40,112 nt of DNA from CAZXVW01 sp964644025 (GCA_964644025.1 CAZXVW010000013.1:1-40112); one strand, 5' to 3'; positions 17,188 through 25,906 are shown, counted from the first letter of the stretch. Numbers and translations: made by a program. Notes: generated from the letters alone by a model not told the origin.

Positions 17188-18954
17188 CTAGTCCAGGCGT
17201 TCGACCGAGACGTAGTAAGCCCCGCAGAGTTCTTTGCCGTTGCGGTCGTAGAACCAGGTCCGCAGCGTGGTGCTACCGGCTTTCAGGACCGTCTCGAAGG
17301 TGACCTCAGTGGCCTGGGGGGGCGCCTCGGCGGTGGCCTGGTAGTCGCCGATCTGGATGGCGGCGCGGGCGATGGGCAGAGCCTTGCCCGCACGCAGCGT
17401 TCCGTAAGCGCCCTCGAGCGGCGGGGCCGGATCGGTCAGCTTCAGACCGGATTCGCGCGGCCAGCGCCGGAGGGAAAAGCGGTACCGGCCCGGCCGGGCG
17501 ACCAGGATGCTCCAGGGGCCGTTCTTGGCGGCGCCGGCGCGGTAACAGGCCGGGTTGTCGCAGTAAACGCCGTTCCAGTCGGCGGCGCTGAGACGCACCG
17601 GGTTCTCTTGGTCCGAACCAATGGTGATCGGCTGATACGCCTGGCCGGCCGGCATCAGGCGGTCCCACCACTCGTCGTAATGGGCGCGCATTTTCGCCAC
17701 GATTTCCGGGTGGCGAGCGGCGATGTCGCGCTGCTGCCCCGGATCCGAGCGGAGATCGTACAGCTCCTCGCCGTTGACCAGGCGCCACTTGTCCCACAGC
17801 ACCGCCGATTGCAGATACTTGACGAGCTCGCCCCCGTACTGCACAACCAGCATGCGATCGGGCAAGCGCTTCTCCGTACCGCGCAGGAGCCCGGCGAAGC
17901 TGACGCCATCGAACACCGCGCCTTTCGGGGCTTTCAACCCGCACAGGCTGATCAGGGTGGGTAGCACGTCCTGCGTCTCAACGGTTTCGTTGATGTCGCG
18001 CGGCCGCCCGAAGCCGCCGGCCGGCCAGCGGATGAAGAAGGGAACGCGGTGGCCGCCTTCATAAAGCGATCGCTTCTTGCCGCGCATCCCGGCATTGAAG
18101 ACTTTCTCGCCCTGGGCAGTGCCGTTGTCGGACATGAAGATGAGAATGGTGTTTTCGGCCAGCCCCGTCTCATCCAGCATCTTCAACAGGCGGTCCATGT
18201 TTTCGTCGATCGTGCCGATCAGCCCGTAGAAGTGGGCCACGCGGTCGGAAACCTTGCCCTCGTACGGCTTCCAGTAGCGCTCGGGCACCCAAAGCGGGAC
18301 GTGGGCGGCATTGGTTGGCAGGTAGCAGAAGAACGGTTCCTTCGCCTCGGCGCGCGCCCGGATCCATTTCTCGGCCTGGCGGAACCAGACGTCGGTGCAG
18401 AAGCCGTGGTACTGCTGGATGACGCCGTTATGGCGGTAATGATCGTCGAGGTAGTCGTTGCCAAAGTAATCGGCCAAGGAGGTGATTCCCCAGGCTGGAA
18501 AGTGCACGGTCTCCTGGAACCCCCGATCCTGGGGGCGATAGGGGTAATTGTCGCCGAGGTGCCACTTGCCGAAGTGGCCGGTCTTATAGCCGTTGGCGGC
18601 GAAGATACTGGCCATGGTGGGCAGCCCGGCGCGGGGCAGGGAACGCCCCATGCAGACGAAGCTCGCCCCGTTGGCCAGCGCGTCGCGGCCCGTCATCAAT
18701 TCCCCGCGTGTGGGCGTGCACATAGGCGCAACGTGAAAGTCGGTGAAGCGGATGCTTTGCTCGTGCAACCGGTCCAGCGTTGGTGTCTTGAGAATGGGGT
18801 TGCCGTGACAGGAAAGGTCGCCGTAACCCTGGTCGTCAGTGAGGACGAGGATTACGTTGGGCTTTGGCGCCGCCATCAGCGGGGAAAAGCAGCCGGCCAG
18901 CAGCGCGGCGGCTGCCAAGCAGCGGGTAATTGGTTTCGTGTATCTCATAGTCAT
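17188..18954 (-). CDS. Exported sulfatase with C-terminal accessory domain (arylsulfatase A-like)
   Basis: A 588-residue type I sulfatase. A signal peptide (CLAAAALLAGCFSPLMAAPKP) is followed by PNVILVLTDDQGYGDLSCHG, carrying the metal-binding Asp pair. The formylglycine motif is CTPTRGELMTGR with Cys79, then GYKTGHFGKWHLGD and FMSDNGTAQGEKVFNAGMRGKKRSLYEGGHRVPFFIRWP. About 110 residues after the catalytic domain (from WNGVYCDNPACYRAG to the end) form an extra beta-rich unit (GRYRFSLRRWP, LRTWFYDRNGKELCGAYYVSV) that could bind glycan. It starts with ATG overlapping the GH32 stop (ATGA) and is last in the cluster. Maturation needs a formylglycine-generating enzyme not seen in this window. Confidence 0.93.
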   Translation of the reverse strand: MTMRYTKPITRCLAAAALLAGCFSPLMAAPKPNVILVLTDDQGYGDLSCHGNPILKTPTLDRLHEQSIRFTDFHVAPMCTPTRGELMTGRDALANGASFVCMGRSLPRAGLPTMASIFAANGYKTGHFGKWHLGDNYPYRPQDRGFQETVHFPAWGITSLADYFGNDYLDDHYRHNGVIQQYHGFCTDVWFRQAEKWIRARAEAKEPFFCYLPTNAAHVPLWVPERYWKPYEGKVSDRVAHFYGLIGTIDENMDRLLKMLDETGLAENTILIFMSDNGTAQGEKVFNAGMRGKKRSLYEGGHRVPFFIRWPAGGFGRPRDINETVETQDVLPTLISLCGLKAPKGAVFDGVSFAGLLRGTEKRLPDRMLVVQYGGELVKYLQSAVLWDKWRLVNGEELYDLRSDPGQQRDIAARHPEIVAKMRAHYDEWWDRLMPAGQAYQPITIGSDQENPVRLSAADWNGVYCDNPACYRAGAAKNGPWSILVARPGRYRFSLRRWPRESGLKLTDPAPPLEGAYGTLRAGKALPIARAAIQIGDYQATAEAPPQATEVTFETVLKAGSTTLRTWFYDRNGKELCGAYYVSVERLD

Positions 18955-20711
18955 AACCCCGCGACCGGCAATGCCGGATGGAGCTCGTGGACGACGAGCC
19001 GGCGGGCGACGGCGGCCCCGCCAGCCGCAGTCAGCCTGAGCCGGCGGTTCGCCTTGTCCGGGCGGAAGCAGAACGACATGACCCAGCGGCCGCGCTGGGC
19101 GAAAATCTCTATCGAGGTGCGGTCCACCAAGACGCGGAGATCGAGGTTGCCGTTGTCGCCGGCGAGGGTGACGGACTTGCCGAGGCAGCTCAGCTTGCCG
19201 CTGGCGCGGTCATAGACGATGGGCGTGCCGCGGATATCCAGGGTGACCGAGTTGGCGTCGCGGAGCTCGATTTCCGTCTCGATGTCAAACAGTTCGCCGT
19301 CGAGATTCGACAGCGGATTGGCGGCGGCATTGAGTTTCGCGCCGGAAAGCTGATGCTCGCGCGCGTAGAGCCTGGTGATTTCGGCCACCGGCCACTGGTA
19401 GAGGCGAACGCCCTCCGGCGTGGTGCGCAGCGTAAACTCACGCGGGAAACTCATCTGCTGGTTGAAGGGCATGCCCGGATAAATGGGTTCCCGGGCGCGC
19501 CGGCCCGCCGAGGCCATCCAGCTTATGAACAGCCGCCGGCCGTCCGGGACGCCGTTCCAGGTTTGGCCGGCATAGGAATTGAGCCCCCATTCACTGGGCA
19601 GGACGCCGGTCTCCGGGATAAACTTCTCGCCGTCGAAGCGGCCGATCATATGCCGGCCGCCGGCCTCCCACATCACCCAGCGCGTGTTGCGGCGGTTGCC
19701 GTCCACGGGGATTTCGAACAGTTCCGGACACTCGTGCCCGTCGGGGAAATCGACGTCGCTGAGCCGGCGCCACTCGCGGAGGTTTTTCGAGCCGAGTAAG
19801 GCGAACTTGCCGCGCGTCAAATACAGCGCCATTACCCACTGCTTGCTCGGCTCGTGCCAGAAGACCTTCGGGTCGCGGTTGGTGCTTTCGATGTGCTGGA
19901 CGACGGGATTGTGAGCGTACTTGGTCATCGTGCGGCCACGGTCATTCGAGTAAGCGAGCGACTGGGTGAACGGGAGTTTTTCCGGGCCCCGCAGCCCGGC
20001 CGAGGTGTAGAAGACGACCAGTGGCGGTGTAGAGCCGGTTTGAAAGCCGGACGTGTTGCGATGGTCGATGACGCCCGAGCCGGAATAGATGGCGCCCAGG
20101 CGATCCGGCAGCAGCACGTCGCCGTAGTCGGTCCAGTGGACGAGGTCGCGGCTCACGGCATGTCCCCAGCTCTTGTTGGCGCTCGCCGGGCCGTAGGGGT
20201 TGTGCTGGTAGAACATGTGGTATTCGCCGTCGAAGTAGACCAGGCCATTGGGATCATTGATCCAGCCGGTCATCGCGGTGAAGTGAAACTGCGGCCGGTA
20301 GGCTTCCTGGTACAGGTTGGGAGGCTTGCGAAATGCGCCGGACTGTTCGCACAGCGCGGCAACATCAATGGCCGGACCCGGCGGCAGTATTTCCGCGGTG
20401 AGTTTCTTGCCGCGGAGGTCGCTGGCGTCGAGCGAGGTCCAGTAAAGAAGGTCGGATTTGCTCTGGGCGAGCGCAATGCGGAAGTAGTGGACGATCCTGG
20501 CGCCGTCACGGAGGTAGACCGTGCGAAGGTCACCACTGCGGGCTACGGGAAAATGCAGGTAGCGCTTTTTGACGACGAGTTCACCGGCGAGGGCGCCGGG
20601 AGCAAGGAGGGCGCCTAGCGTCAGGATTCCGATTGACTTGCTGATCAGCCGGCAGAAAGCCAGGCGAGGGCCGCTTGCGATTTCAAACCGCGCTCGGTTC
20701 ACAGGCACCAT
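18951..20711 (-). CDS. Exported GH32-like glycoside hydrolase (fructan hydrolase family)
   Basis: A 586-residue enzyme from the ATG at 20711; a longer frame would overrun the upstream sulfatase. After a signal peptide (SKSIGILTLGALLAPGALA) comes a ~90-residue N-terminal domain (GELVVKKRYLHFPVARSG to LCEQSGAFRKPPN). The GH32 five-bladed propeller follows, with the nucleophile in GWINDPNG (Asp153), the transition-state stabiliser in RDPKVFW (Asp280) and the acid/base Glu in HECPELFEI (Glu327). The C-terminal beta sandwich ends with DRTSIEIFAQRGRWVMSFCF. All three acidic residues are intact. GH32 enzymes cut beta-fructosides (levan, inulin, sucrose). Finding it between sulfatases suggests the true substrate may carry sulfate. 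It is coupled to the sulfatase gene downstream. Confidence 0.92.
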   Translation of the reverse strand: MVPVNRARFEIASGPRLAFCRLISKSIGILTLGALLAPGALAGELVVKKRYLHFPVARSGDLRTVYLRDGARIVHYFRIALAQSKSDLLYWTSLDASDLRGKKLTAEILPPGPAIDVAALCEQSGAFRKPPNLYQEAYRPQFHFTAMTGWINDPNGLVYFDGEYHMFYQHNPYGPASANKSWGHAVSRDLVHWTDYGDVLLPDRLGAIYSGSGVIDHRNTSGFQTGSTPPLVVFYTSAGLRGPEKLPFTQSLAYSNDRGRTMTKYAHNPVVQHIESTNRDPKVFWHEPSKQWVMALYLTRGKFALLGSKNLREWRRLSDVDFPDGHECPELFEIPVDGNRRNTRWVMWEAGGRHMIGRFDGEKFIPETGVLPSEWGLNSYAGQTWNGVPDGRRLFISWMASAGRRAREPIYPGMPFNQQMSFPREFTLRTTPEGVRLYQWPVAEITRLYAREHQLSGAKLNAAANPLSNLDGELFDIETEIELRDANSVTLDIRGTPIVYDRASGKLSCLGKSVTLAGDNGNLDLRVLVDRTSIEIFAQRGRWVMSFCFRPDKANRRLRLTAAGGAAVARRLVVHELHPALPVAGL

Positions 20712-20720
20712 AACACGGAT

Positions 20721-20735
20721 ATCATGCCACACCGG
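20721..20735 (-). promoter_or_regulatory. Shared motif ahead of the GH32 gene (possible extended -10)
   Basis: The minus strand reads CCGGTGTGGCATGAT just before the GH32 start. Nearly the same word (CCGGTTGTGGCATGAT) lies ahead of the sulfatase gene at 22161-23561. TGGCATGAT has the form TGn-CATGAT of an extended -10 element. Confidence 0.35.
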
Positions 20736-20767
20736 GTGGCGGGTTGGTCGCCGGCTTGATCCGTCGA

Positions 20768-22159
20768 CTACGGCATGTCGTGCGGCAGCCAGCGGCGAAG
20801 GCCGGCAATCACATCGGCGTACTGTGGATCGTTGGCGAGGTTGTGCCATTCCCAGGGGTCTTTGGAATGGTCGTAGAGCTCCTCGCTGCCATCGCGGTAA
20901 CGGATGTAACGCCAGCGCTCGGTGCGCACGGCGTGGTTTCCACGCTGCCAGGTCATCACCGGCGGGCGTTCCCGTTTCGCGCTGGGGTCTTTCAGAAGAG
21001 GGACGAGGCTCTGGCCTTCATTATCCGGCTTGGGCGGAAGCCCGGCCAGCTCCAGCAGAGTCGGATAGATATCGAGGAGGCTCACCGGCGTGTCGCAGCG
21101 AGTGCCCGGCGTGGTGACGCCGGGCGCAACAATGATGAGCGGCACGTGGTTGGCCTTCTCCCATAGCGTGAACTTCACGCAGCTCTCCTTGTCGCCGAGA
21201 TGATAGCCGTGGTCCGCCCAGAGAACGATGATGGTGTTGCCGGCGCGGCCGGTTGCGTCCAACTTGTCAATGAGACGCCCGACCATCTGATCGGCGAAAT
21301 CGGCGGAAGCCTGGTAGCACTGGACCATTCGTTGGAGGCTGCCCGGGCTTCCGGGTTTCTGTTTGGTGACGTTGGAGTAGATAAAGAACTCCGTGTGCGC
21401 CATCTCCCTGGCGATCTCCGGGACATCGTCGAGGTCATGCTCCGGCATGGGCGGCAGCTTCGTCTTATCGATCGGGTACCGCTGGAAGGTGTCCGGAGGA
21501 GCGTAGAACGGCAGGTGGGGTTTGAAGATGCCGGCGGCCAGGAACATCGGCCGGTCCCATTTCTCTTCCATTCGCGCTTCGATCCACTCGACGGTGTCGA
21601 GATCGATCATCTTCTGGGTGTGCTCGCCCCAGTCCCACGCTGTGCTGCCGAGATGGCGCTCGAATTGTTTTGTGTACCCGTTGTAATTTTGGGCCGGAGC
21701 GCGGGTCTTGAGCAGCTTGAAGAACGCTTGAAAGTCCGGATTGTTGGGGTCACTGGCGCCGGAGCGGCCGTGGTGGAAGATCTTTCCCGCGCCTTTGGCG
21801 GCGTAGCCGTGCCGCATGAAGTACTGCGAGAGAGTGACCGCATGCGGCAGTATCTTGCGCCAGTAGTCCTTGTTTGTGTAGACGCCGGAGGTGCTCGGCC
21901 GCAGACCGGTCATGATGGCGGTGCGGGAGGGATTGCATCCCGGCGCGGCGCAGTAGGCCCGGGTGAAGAAGGTTCCGCGCGCGGCGAGCCGTTCGAGATT
22001 CGGCGTGCGGATGGGATTAGCCGGATCAAACAGCGTCGTCCAGTCGTTCATGTCATCGATGGCGATAAACAGAACGTTGGGACGCTCCGGTTGGGTTGAC
22101 GTGGAGCAGCCACCTGTTATCAGTAACAGAGTCAGAAGCACGAGCGTGAGAATCCGCAT
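20768..22159 (-). CDS. Sulfatase lipoprotein, iduronate-2-sulfatase-like
   Basis: A 463-residue lipoprotein sulfatase. The signal ends in a lipobox (LLLITGGCSTS). It continues with PNVLFIAIDDMNDWTTLF (metal-binding Asp pair in the DDMNDW form typical of iduronate-2-sulfatase-like proteins). The formylglycine site is CNPSRTAIMTGL (Cys75), followed by FMRHGYAAKGAGKIFHHG and VLWADHGYHLGDKESCVKFTLWEKANHVPLII. The end, EELYDHSKDPWEWHNLANDPQYADVIAGLRRWLP, is standard. It starts one base after the stop of the preceding sulfatase (TGACATG) and is 56 bases ahead of the GH32 start. Location is probably the periplasmic face of a membrane; the exact sulfate ester is unknown. Confidence 0.93.
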   Translation of the reverse strand: MRILTLVLLTLLLITGGCSTSTQPERPNVLFIAIDDMNDWTTLFDPANPIRTPNLERLAARGTFFTRAYCAAPGCNPSRTAIMTGLRPSTSGVYTNKDYWRKILPHAVTLSQYFMRHGYAAKGAGKIFHHGRSGASDPNNPDFQAFFKLLKTRAPAQNYNGYTKQFERHLGSTAWDWGEHTQKMIDLDTVEWIEARMEEKWDRPMFLAAGIFKPHLPFYAPPDTFQRYPIDKTKLPPMPEHDLDDVPEIAREMAHTEFFIYSNVTKQKPGSPGSLQRMVQCYQASADFADQMVGRLIDKLDATGRAGNTIIVLWADHGYHLGDKESCVKFTLWEKANHVPLIIVAPGVTTPGTRCDTPVSLLDIYPTLLELAGLPPKPDNEGQSLVPLLKDPSAKRERPPVMTWQRGNHAVRTERWRYIRYRDGSEELYDHSKDPWEWHNLANDPQYADVIAGLRRWLPHDMP

Positions 22160-22160
22160 G

Positions 22161-23561
22161 TCACGGCCTCCTATTCTGTTGTTCCAGGTAATCTCGCAGT
22201 CTTGGGACGCCTTCCGCTGTTTGCAGCAGGGGTTTCGGATGCTTGACGAACGCGGCCGGGCGGCGGTTGGCTTTCAAGGCTGCTGCGTGCTGGTCCAGCA
22301 GGGCCTTGAGTTCAGCGACGCGCTCGGGGAACCGGCTGGCGAGGTCGTTTTTTTCACCGAGGTCGGTTTGCAGGTTATAGAGTTCGAGCTTGCCCTTGGG
22401 CGGTTTTACCAGCTTCCACGGGCCGCGGCGGACGCCTTCCACCTCGTAGTAGCGGACCTGGTGGGGCGAGCGCGCGCCCGGCTCGGCGAGCAGGAGCGGA
22501 GAGATATCGCGGCCGTCGATGATCCGGTCGGTGGGCACGCGGGCGCCGGCCAGGTGAGCCAAGGTGGGGAACATGTCGATGGTGGCTGCGATCTCGTGGG
22601 TGACGCGGCCGGCCGGGATGCGGCCCGGCCACCAGGCCAGCATGGGAACGCGCATGTGCCCTTCATACTTCGGGCCGCCCTTGCCGCCGCGAAGCGGCCC
22701 CATGGATGTGCCCCGGGAGCCGCCGTTATCGGAGGTGAAGATCACGAGCGTGTTGCTGGCCAGGCGCAGTTGCTCGACGGTCTTCAGGATTTGCCCGACG
22801 CTCCAGTCAACCTCTTCGATCTGGGCGCGGGTGACGTCGCCGCCGGCCCTGGTGAGGAACTCGGGACGCGCGAACCGGGGGTGGTGGATGAAGGCGTGCG
22901 GCAGGTAGAGGAAAAACGGCTCCTGGCGGTGCCGTTTGATGAAGCTGAGAGCCGCGTCCGTGAATACCTTGCACAGCAGTGCTTGGTCTTCGCCGTCGCT
23001 GACGCGGGCGACGGGGCGGTTGTCGCGGACCAGGGGCAGGGGAGGGTATTTCCTCCTGGTGTTGGGAGGCCACATGTCATTGGAGTACGGAATGCCAAGG
23101 TATTCGTCAAACCCCTGGCGGAGGGGGAGGAATTCGGGCTGGTCCCCCAGGTGCCATTTGCCGAAGCAGCCGGTGGCGTAGCCTTTCGTTTTGAGCAACT
23201 CGGCGATCGTGATTTCGTTGGGGTGGAGGCCGCGGGCTTCTCCGGGAAACAGGACCGGGCCATCCATGCCGATGCGATCCGCGTAGCTGCCGGTCATCAG
23301 GGCGGAGCGCGAAGGCGTGCAATTGGTTGAGCTGACGTAGAAGTCAGTGAACTTGATGCCCTCGGCCGCCATGCGGTCCAGGTTGGGAGTATGGTTCTTT
23401 GTCGAGCCGAAGGGACCGATGTCGCCGTAGCCCATGTCGTCGATGAAGATGAAAACGATGTTGGGCGGGCGGTTGGGGGCCGGGAAAGCAGACGCCGCAG
23501 CCAGGAAAAGTATCAGCAGCAGCGCCGCGCGAAGCGATCGGAAGATCTTTGCGATGTTCAC
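22161..23561 (-). CDS. Exported sulfatase (arylsulfatase A-like)
   Basis: A 466-residue sulfatase. The frame is open to 23708, but the only good start is the GTG at 23561 just before the signal peptide (SLRAALLLILFLAAASAFPAP). Then come PNIVFIFIDDMGYGDIGPFG, the formylglycine site CTPSRSALMTGSYADRIGM (Cys81), GYATGCFGKWHLGDQPEFLPL, FTSDNGGSRGTSMGPLRGGKGGPKYEGHMRVPMLAWWPG and the terminal ELYNLQTDLGEKNDLA region. A four-codon ATG frame (23572-23558) ends in a TGA overlapping this GTG, so reinitiation is possible. It is the first gene of the tight sulfatase-sulfatase-GH32-sulfatase run. Confidence 0.9.
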   Translation of the reverse strand: MNIAKIFRSLRAALLLILFLAAASAFPAPNRPPNIVFIFIDDMGYGDIGPFGSTKNHTPNLDRMAAEGIKFTDFYVSSTNCTPSRSALMTGSYADRIGMDGPVLFPGEARGLHPNEITIAELLKTKGYATGCFGKWHLGDQPEFLPLRQGFDEYLGIPYSNDMWPPNTRRKYPPLPLVRDNRPVARVSDGEDQALLCKVFTDAALSFIKRHRQEPFFLYLPHAFIHHPRFARPEFLTRAGGDVTRAQIEEVDWSVGQILKTVEQLRLASNTLVIFTSDNGGSRGTSMGPLRGGKGGPKYEGHMRVPMLAWWPGRIPAGRVTHEIAATIDMFPTLAHLAGARVPTDRIIDGRDISPLLLAEPGARSPHQVRYYEVEGVRRGPWKLVKPPKGKLELYNLQTDLGEKNDLASRFPERVAELKALLDQHAAALKANRRPAAFVKHPKPLLQTAEGVPRLRDYLEQQNRRP

Positions 23562-23660
23562 GGTGTTCCCATGTTCGATGGTGGTTTGCCGGCTGACACG
23601 CTCGGGCGCGCCCTCCGGAGCCCGAAAGGCGGTGCTGCGGGAGCGTGTCGCAACAGCATC

Positions 23661-23676
23661 ATCATGCCACAACCGG
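23661..23676 (-). promoter_or_regulatory. Shared motif ahead of the second sulfatase unit
   Basis: CCGGTTGTGGCATGAT on the minus strand, 100 bases before the GTG start. It differs from the motif ahead of the GH32 gene by one inserted base. It may be a -10 element or a regulator site common to the cluster. Confidence 0.35.
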
Positions 23677-23729
23677 CGCCAGACTCTCAGCCCGGCAAGG
23701 ACGCCCACCGCTCAACGTCCACCGCCCAC

Positions 23730-23785
23730 CGACTAGGGACCAAGGACTAGGGACCAAGGACCAAGGACCGAGGACTAAGGACCAA
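23730..23785. repeat. Heptamer tandem array (8 units)
   Basis: Eight consecutive 7-base units of the form GGACYNR: CGACTAG, GGACCAA, GGACTAG, GGACCAA, GGACCAA, GGACCGA, GGACTAA, GGACCAA. The array sits in the only long gap of the sulfatase cluster, between the stop at 23812 and the shared motif at 23661-23676. A further doubled GCCCACCG lies just before it (23703-23730). Confidence 0.85.
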
Positions 23786-23811
23786 CCACCGGCGCCCTGC
23801 CCGGCGGCGGT

Positions 23812-25227
23812 TTACTTGCTGATGATCTGGTGCAGCAGCTTTCGTAGCTCCTTCACTTTGTCGGCGTACTTCGGGTTCTTAGCCTGGTTGATGTATTCGT
23901 GCGGATCGAACTCATGGTCGTAGAGCTCGGCGCCTTCCTTGCCGCCGTCCCATTCGGTATAGCGGTAGCGCTCGGTGCGGATCGTGTAACCGAAGAACTG
24001 GCGGCCGTTCGGTCCTCGCACGCGGCGGCGCACCTGGGTGACCGCTCCGGGCTTGAACGGCGCCTGGGGATCATCGAGCAGCGGCCGCAGGCTGCGCCCG
24101 GCGAGGTTTTCCGGCGCCGGCAATCCGCACAGGTCGGCCAGCGTCGGGTAGATGTCCACCAGTTCCACCGGGCGCGGGGTCGCCTCGCCGGCGGCCCTCA
24201 TCCCCGGCACGGAAATGATCACCGGGATGCTCGCCGCCTCATCAAACAAACTTTGCTTCTTCCAAAGCCCGTGCTCGCCGAGGTGATATCCGTGGTCGGA
24301 GGTGAAGACAACGATCGTGTTATCGCGCAGCCCCAGCCGGTCGAGGGCGTCAAGCACCTTGCCGGCCTGCGCGTCCATGAAGGTCACGGCGGCGTGATAG
24401 GCCTGGATAGCCTCGCGGCGGAGGCGGTCATTGAGCTTCTTCTCCTCCGGTTTGCGGCTCATCAGCGCCGCCGGCGGAATGTCAGCCTCGTCGTCAGCCG
24501 GCCCCCGGGGCAACTGGATCTTGTCCAGCGGATAGAGACCGAAATATCGCTTCGGGGCCACGTAGGGCGTGTGAGGGCGATAGAAACCCACGGCGAGGAA
24601 AAACGGGCGGTTGCGCAGCTTCTCGAGCAGTTTGATGGCTTCGGCGGCGCCGATGCCGTCGGTCTGCTCCTCGTCGGTGCCGTCGGCGGCCAGCCAGCTC
24701 AGCACGCCGCCGAAGGTGCCGGGTACGAGGCTGAAGATGAGCGGCTCGTCGTCCTTGTCGCGGCCGCGGGGGTTGACGGTCTGGTCCCAGGAGTCCGGAT
24801 CGTCCAACCCGCAGGTGCCGATCTGGCGGGGCACGCCGTAGTGGAAGATCTTGCCGACGCGGGCCGTGAAATAGCCGTGCTGGCGGAACAGTTGCGGCAG
24901 CGTTATCAGGCGCGGGTGTTTGGTCCGGAAGAACGTCCGGTTGTCGTAGACGCCGGTCTGATCCGAGCGCAGTCCGGTGAGCAGCGAGGAACGGCTCGGA
25001 TTGCAGAGCGGGTACTGGCATCCGGCGTGTTCAAAACGCAGGCCTCGGGAAGCCAGCCGGTCTAGATTGGGCGACTTCACCACCGGATCCCCGTAGCAGC
25101 CGAGGTCGGTGTTCAGATCATCGGACATAATGAACAGGACGTTGAATTTCTTGTCCGCTGTTTGCGGCGCCGCCGGCAACCGGGCGGCGAAGACGGTCAG
25201 AACAAGGAGCGGCAGAAGTTTTCGCAT
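23812..25227 (-). CDS. Exported sulfatase, iduronate-2-sulfatase-like
   Basis: A 471-residue sulfatase. The ATG at 25227 is fixed by AAGGAAAACCG before it and by the signal peptide after it (RKLLPLLVLTVFAARLPAAP); the long upstream extension of the frame is not coding. Motifs are FNVLFIMSDDLNTDLGCYG, the formylglycine site CNPSRSSLLTGLRSDQTGVYDN (Cys75), FRQHGYFTARVGKIFHYG, VGFYRPHTPYVAPKRYF, FTSDHGYHLGEHGLWKKQSLFDEAASIPVII and ELYDHEFDPHEYINQAKNPKYAD. It is the most upstream sulfatase on this strand, divergent from a broken TolC gene, and separated from the next sulfatase by the heptamer array. Confidence 0.93.
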   Translation of the reverse strand: MRKLLPLLVLTVFAARLPAAPQTADKKFNVLFIMSDDLNTDLGCYGDPVVKSPNLDRLASRGLRFEHAGCQYPLCNPSRSSLLTGLRSDQTGVYDNRTFFRTKHPRLITLPQLFRQHGYFTARVGKIFHYGVPRQIGTCGLDDPDSWDQTVNPRGRDKDDEPLIFSLVPGTFGGVLSWLAADGTDEEQTDGIGAAEAIKLLEKLRNRPFFLAVGFYRPHTPYVAPKRYFGLYPLDKIQLPRGPADDEADIPPAALMSRKPEEKKLNDRLRREAIQAYHAAVTFMDAQAGKVLDALDRLGLRDNTIVVFTSDHGYHLGEHGLWKKQSLFDEAASIPVIISVPGMRAAGEATPRPVELVDIYPTLADLCGLPAPENLAGRSLRPLLDDPQAPFKPGAVTQVRRRVRGPNGRQFFGYTIRTERYRYTEWDGGKEGAELYDHEFDPHEYINQAKNPKYADKVKELRKLLHQIISK

Positions 25228-25411
25228 CGGTTTTCCTTTCGACTCACCAGTGTATAATTTTCCGAGGAGCAGGGAGTGAGCGTTTCTGGGGCGCTCGAAG
25301 CGGCTGATCCCGCCTCCAGGCGAAGCTCGCCTGGAGGAGGACATGCGCCGGCCCAGCCGACGCAGCCCGGGAAAGGATGGACCAGCAGAACCAAGCGAAA
25401 TCAAGAAACCC

Positions 25412-25906
25412 ATGCCATTCAGAATTTCTGAGAAGAATCCGCCGCGCACCGGCCGCTTGTCTTGCGGCTGCTCCCTGGCCGGACGCCTGCTCTGGACGGC
25501 GGGCTTTTGCGCCTCGCTGCTGGCGCAGGCGCCGCCGAAGGCGACGGCCCCGCTGCCCAAAGAGGAGCTGACCGTTGACCAGGCCGTCGTCGAGGCGATC
25601 CAAAAGAACCTCGACCTGCTCGCCGAGCGTTCCAACATCGCCATCGCCGAGGCCCGGATCCTCACCGCGCGCCTGCGCCCGAACCCTGAAGTGAGCGTCA
25701 CTGCGGACCACCTCGACCTGCTCGGAACGGGGTTTGACCTCGCGAACGCCGCTGGCCCGCCCGAGTACGCGATCGCTACGGAGTTCACCCACGAAACAGC
25801 CGGCAAACGCAAGCGGCGCGTGGTGGCCGCCCAGGCGGCTCTGTCGGTGGCGAAGCTCCGGTTTCTGGACCCCGTCCGTCCGCGATACCACGGAGTTCTC
25901 TCATGA
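25412..25906 (+). pseudogene. Truncated TolC-family outer membrane efflux gene
   Basis: A signal-peptide region (GRLLWTAGFCASLLAQAPP) is followed by LTVDQAVVEAIQKNLDLLAERSNIAIAEARILTARLRPNPEVSV and HETAGKRKRRVVAAQAALSVAKLRFLD. This is the first helical hairpin of a CusC/CzcC-like TolC-family channel. After about 150 residues (near 25880) the similarity stops at 'LDPVR', a short unrelated tail follows and the frame closes. Family members have about 400-480 residues, so over half is gone, including the second repeat. It cannot form a trimeric channel. It is divergent from the sulfatase at 25227. The DNA right after the break (25880-26040) shows no gene I recognise. Confidence 0.75.

Noticed and set aside
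21963..23330. 455-codon plus-strand frame opposite two sulfatases
   Set aside because: Shadow frame; both sulfatases on the other strand have intact motifs and proper starts.
25228..25812. 195-residue N-terminal extension of the sulfatase at 23812
   Set aside because: A Shine-Dalgarno sequence and signal peptide sit at 25227; the extension overlaps the TolC remnant on the other strand.
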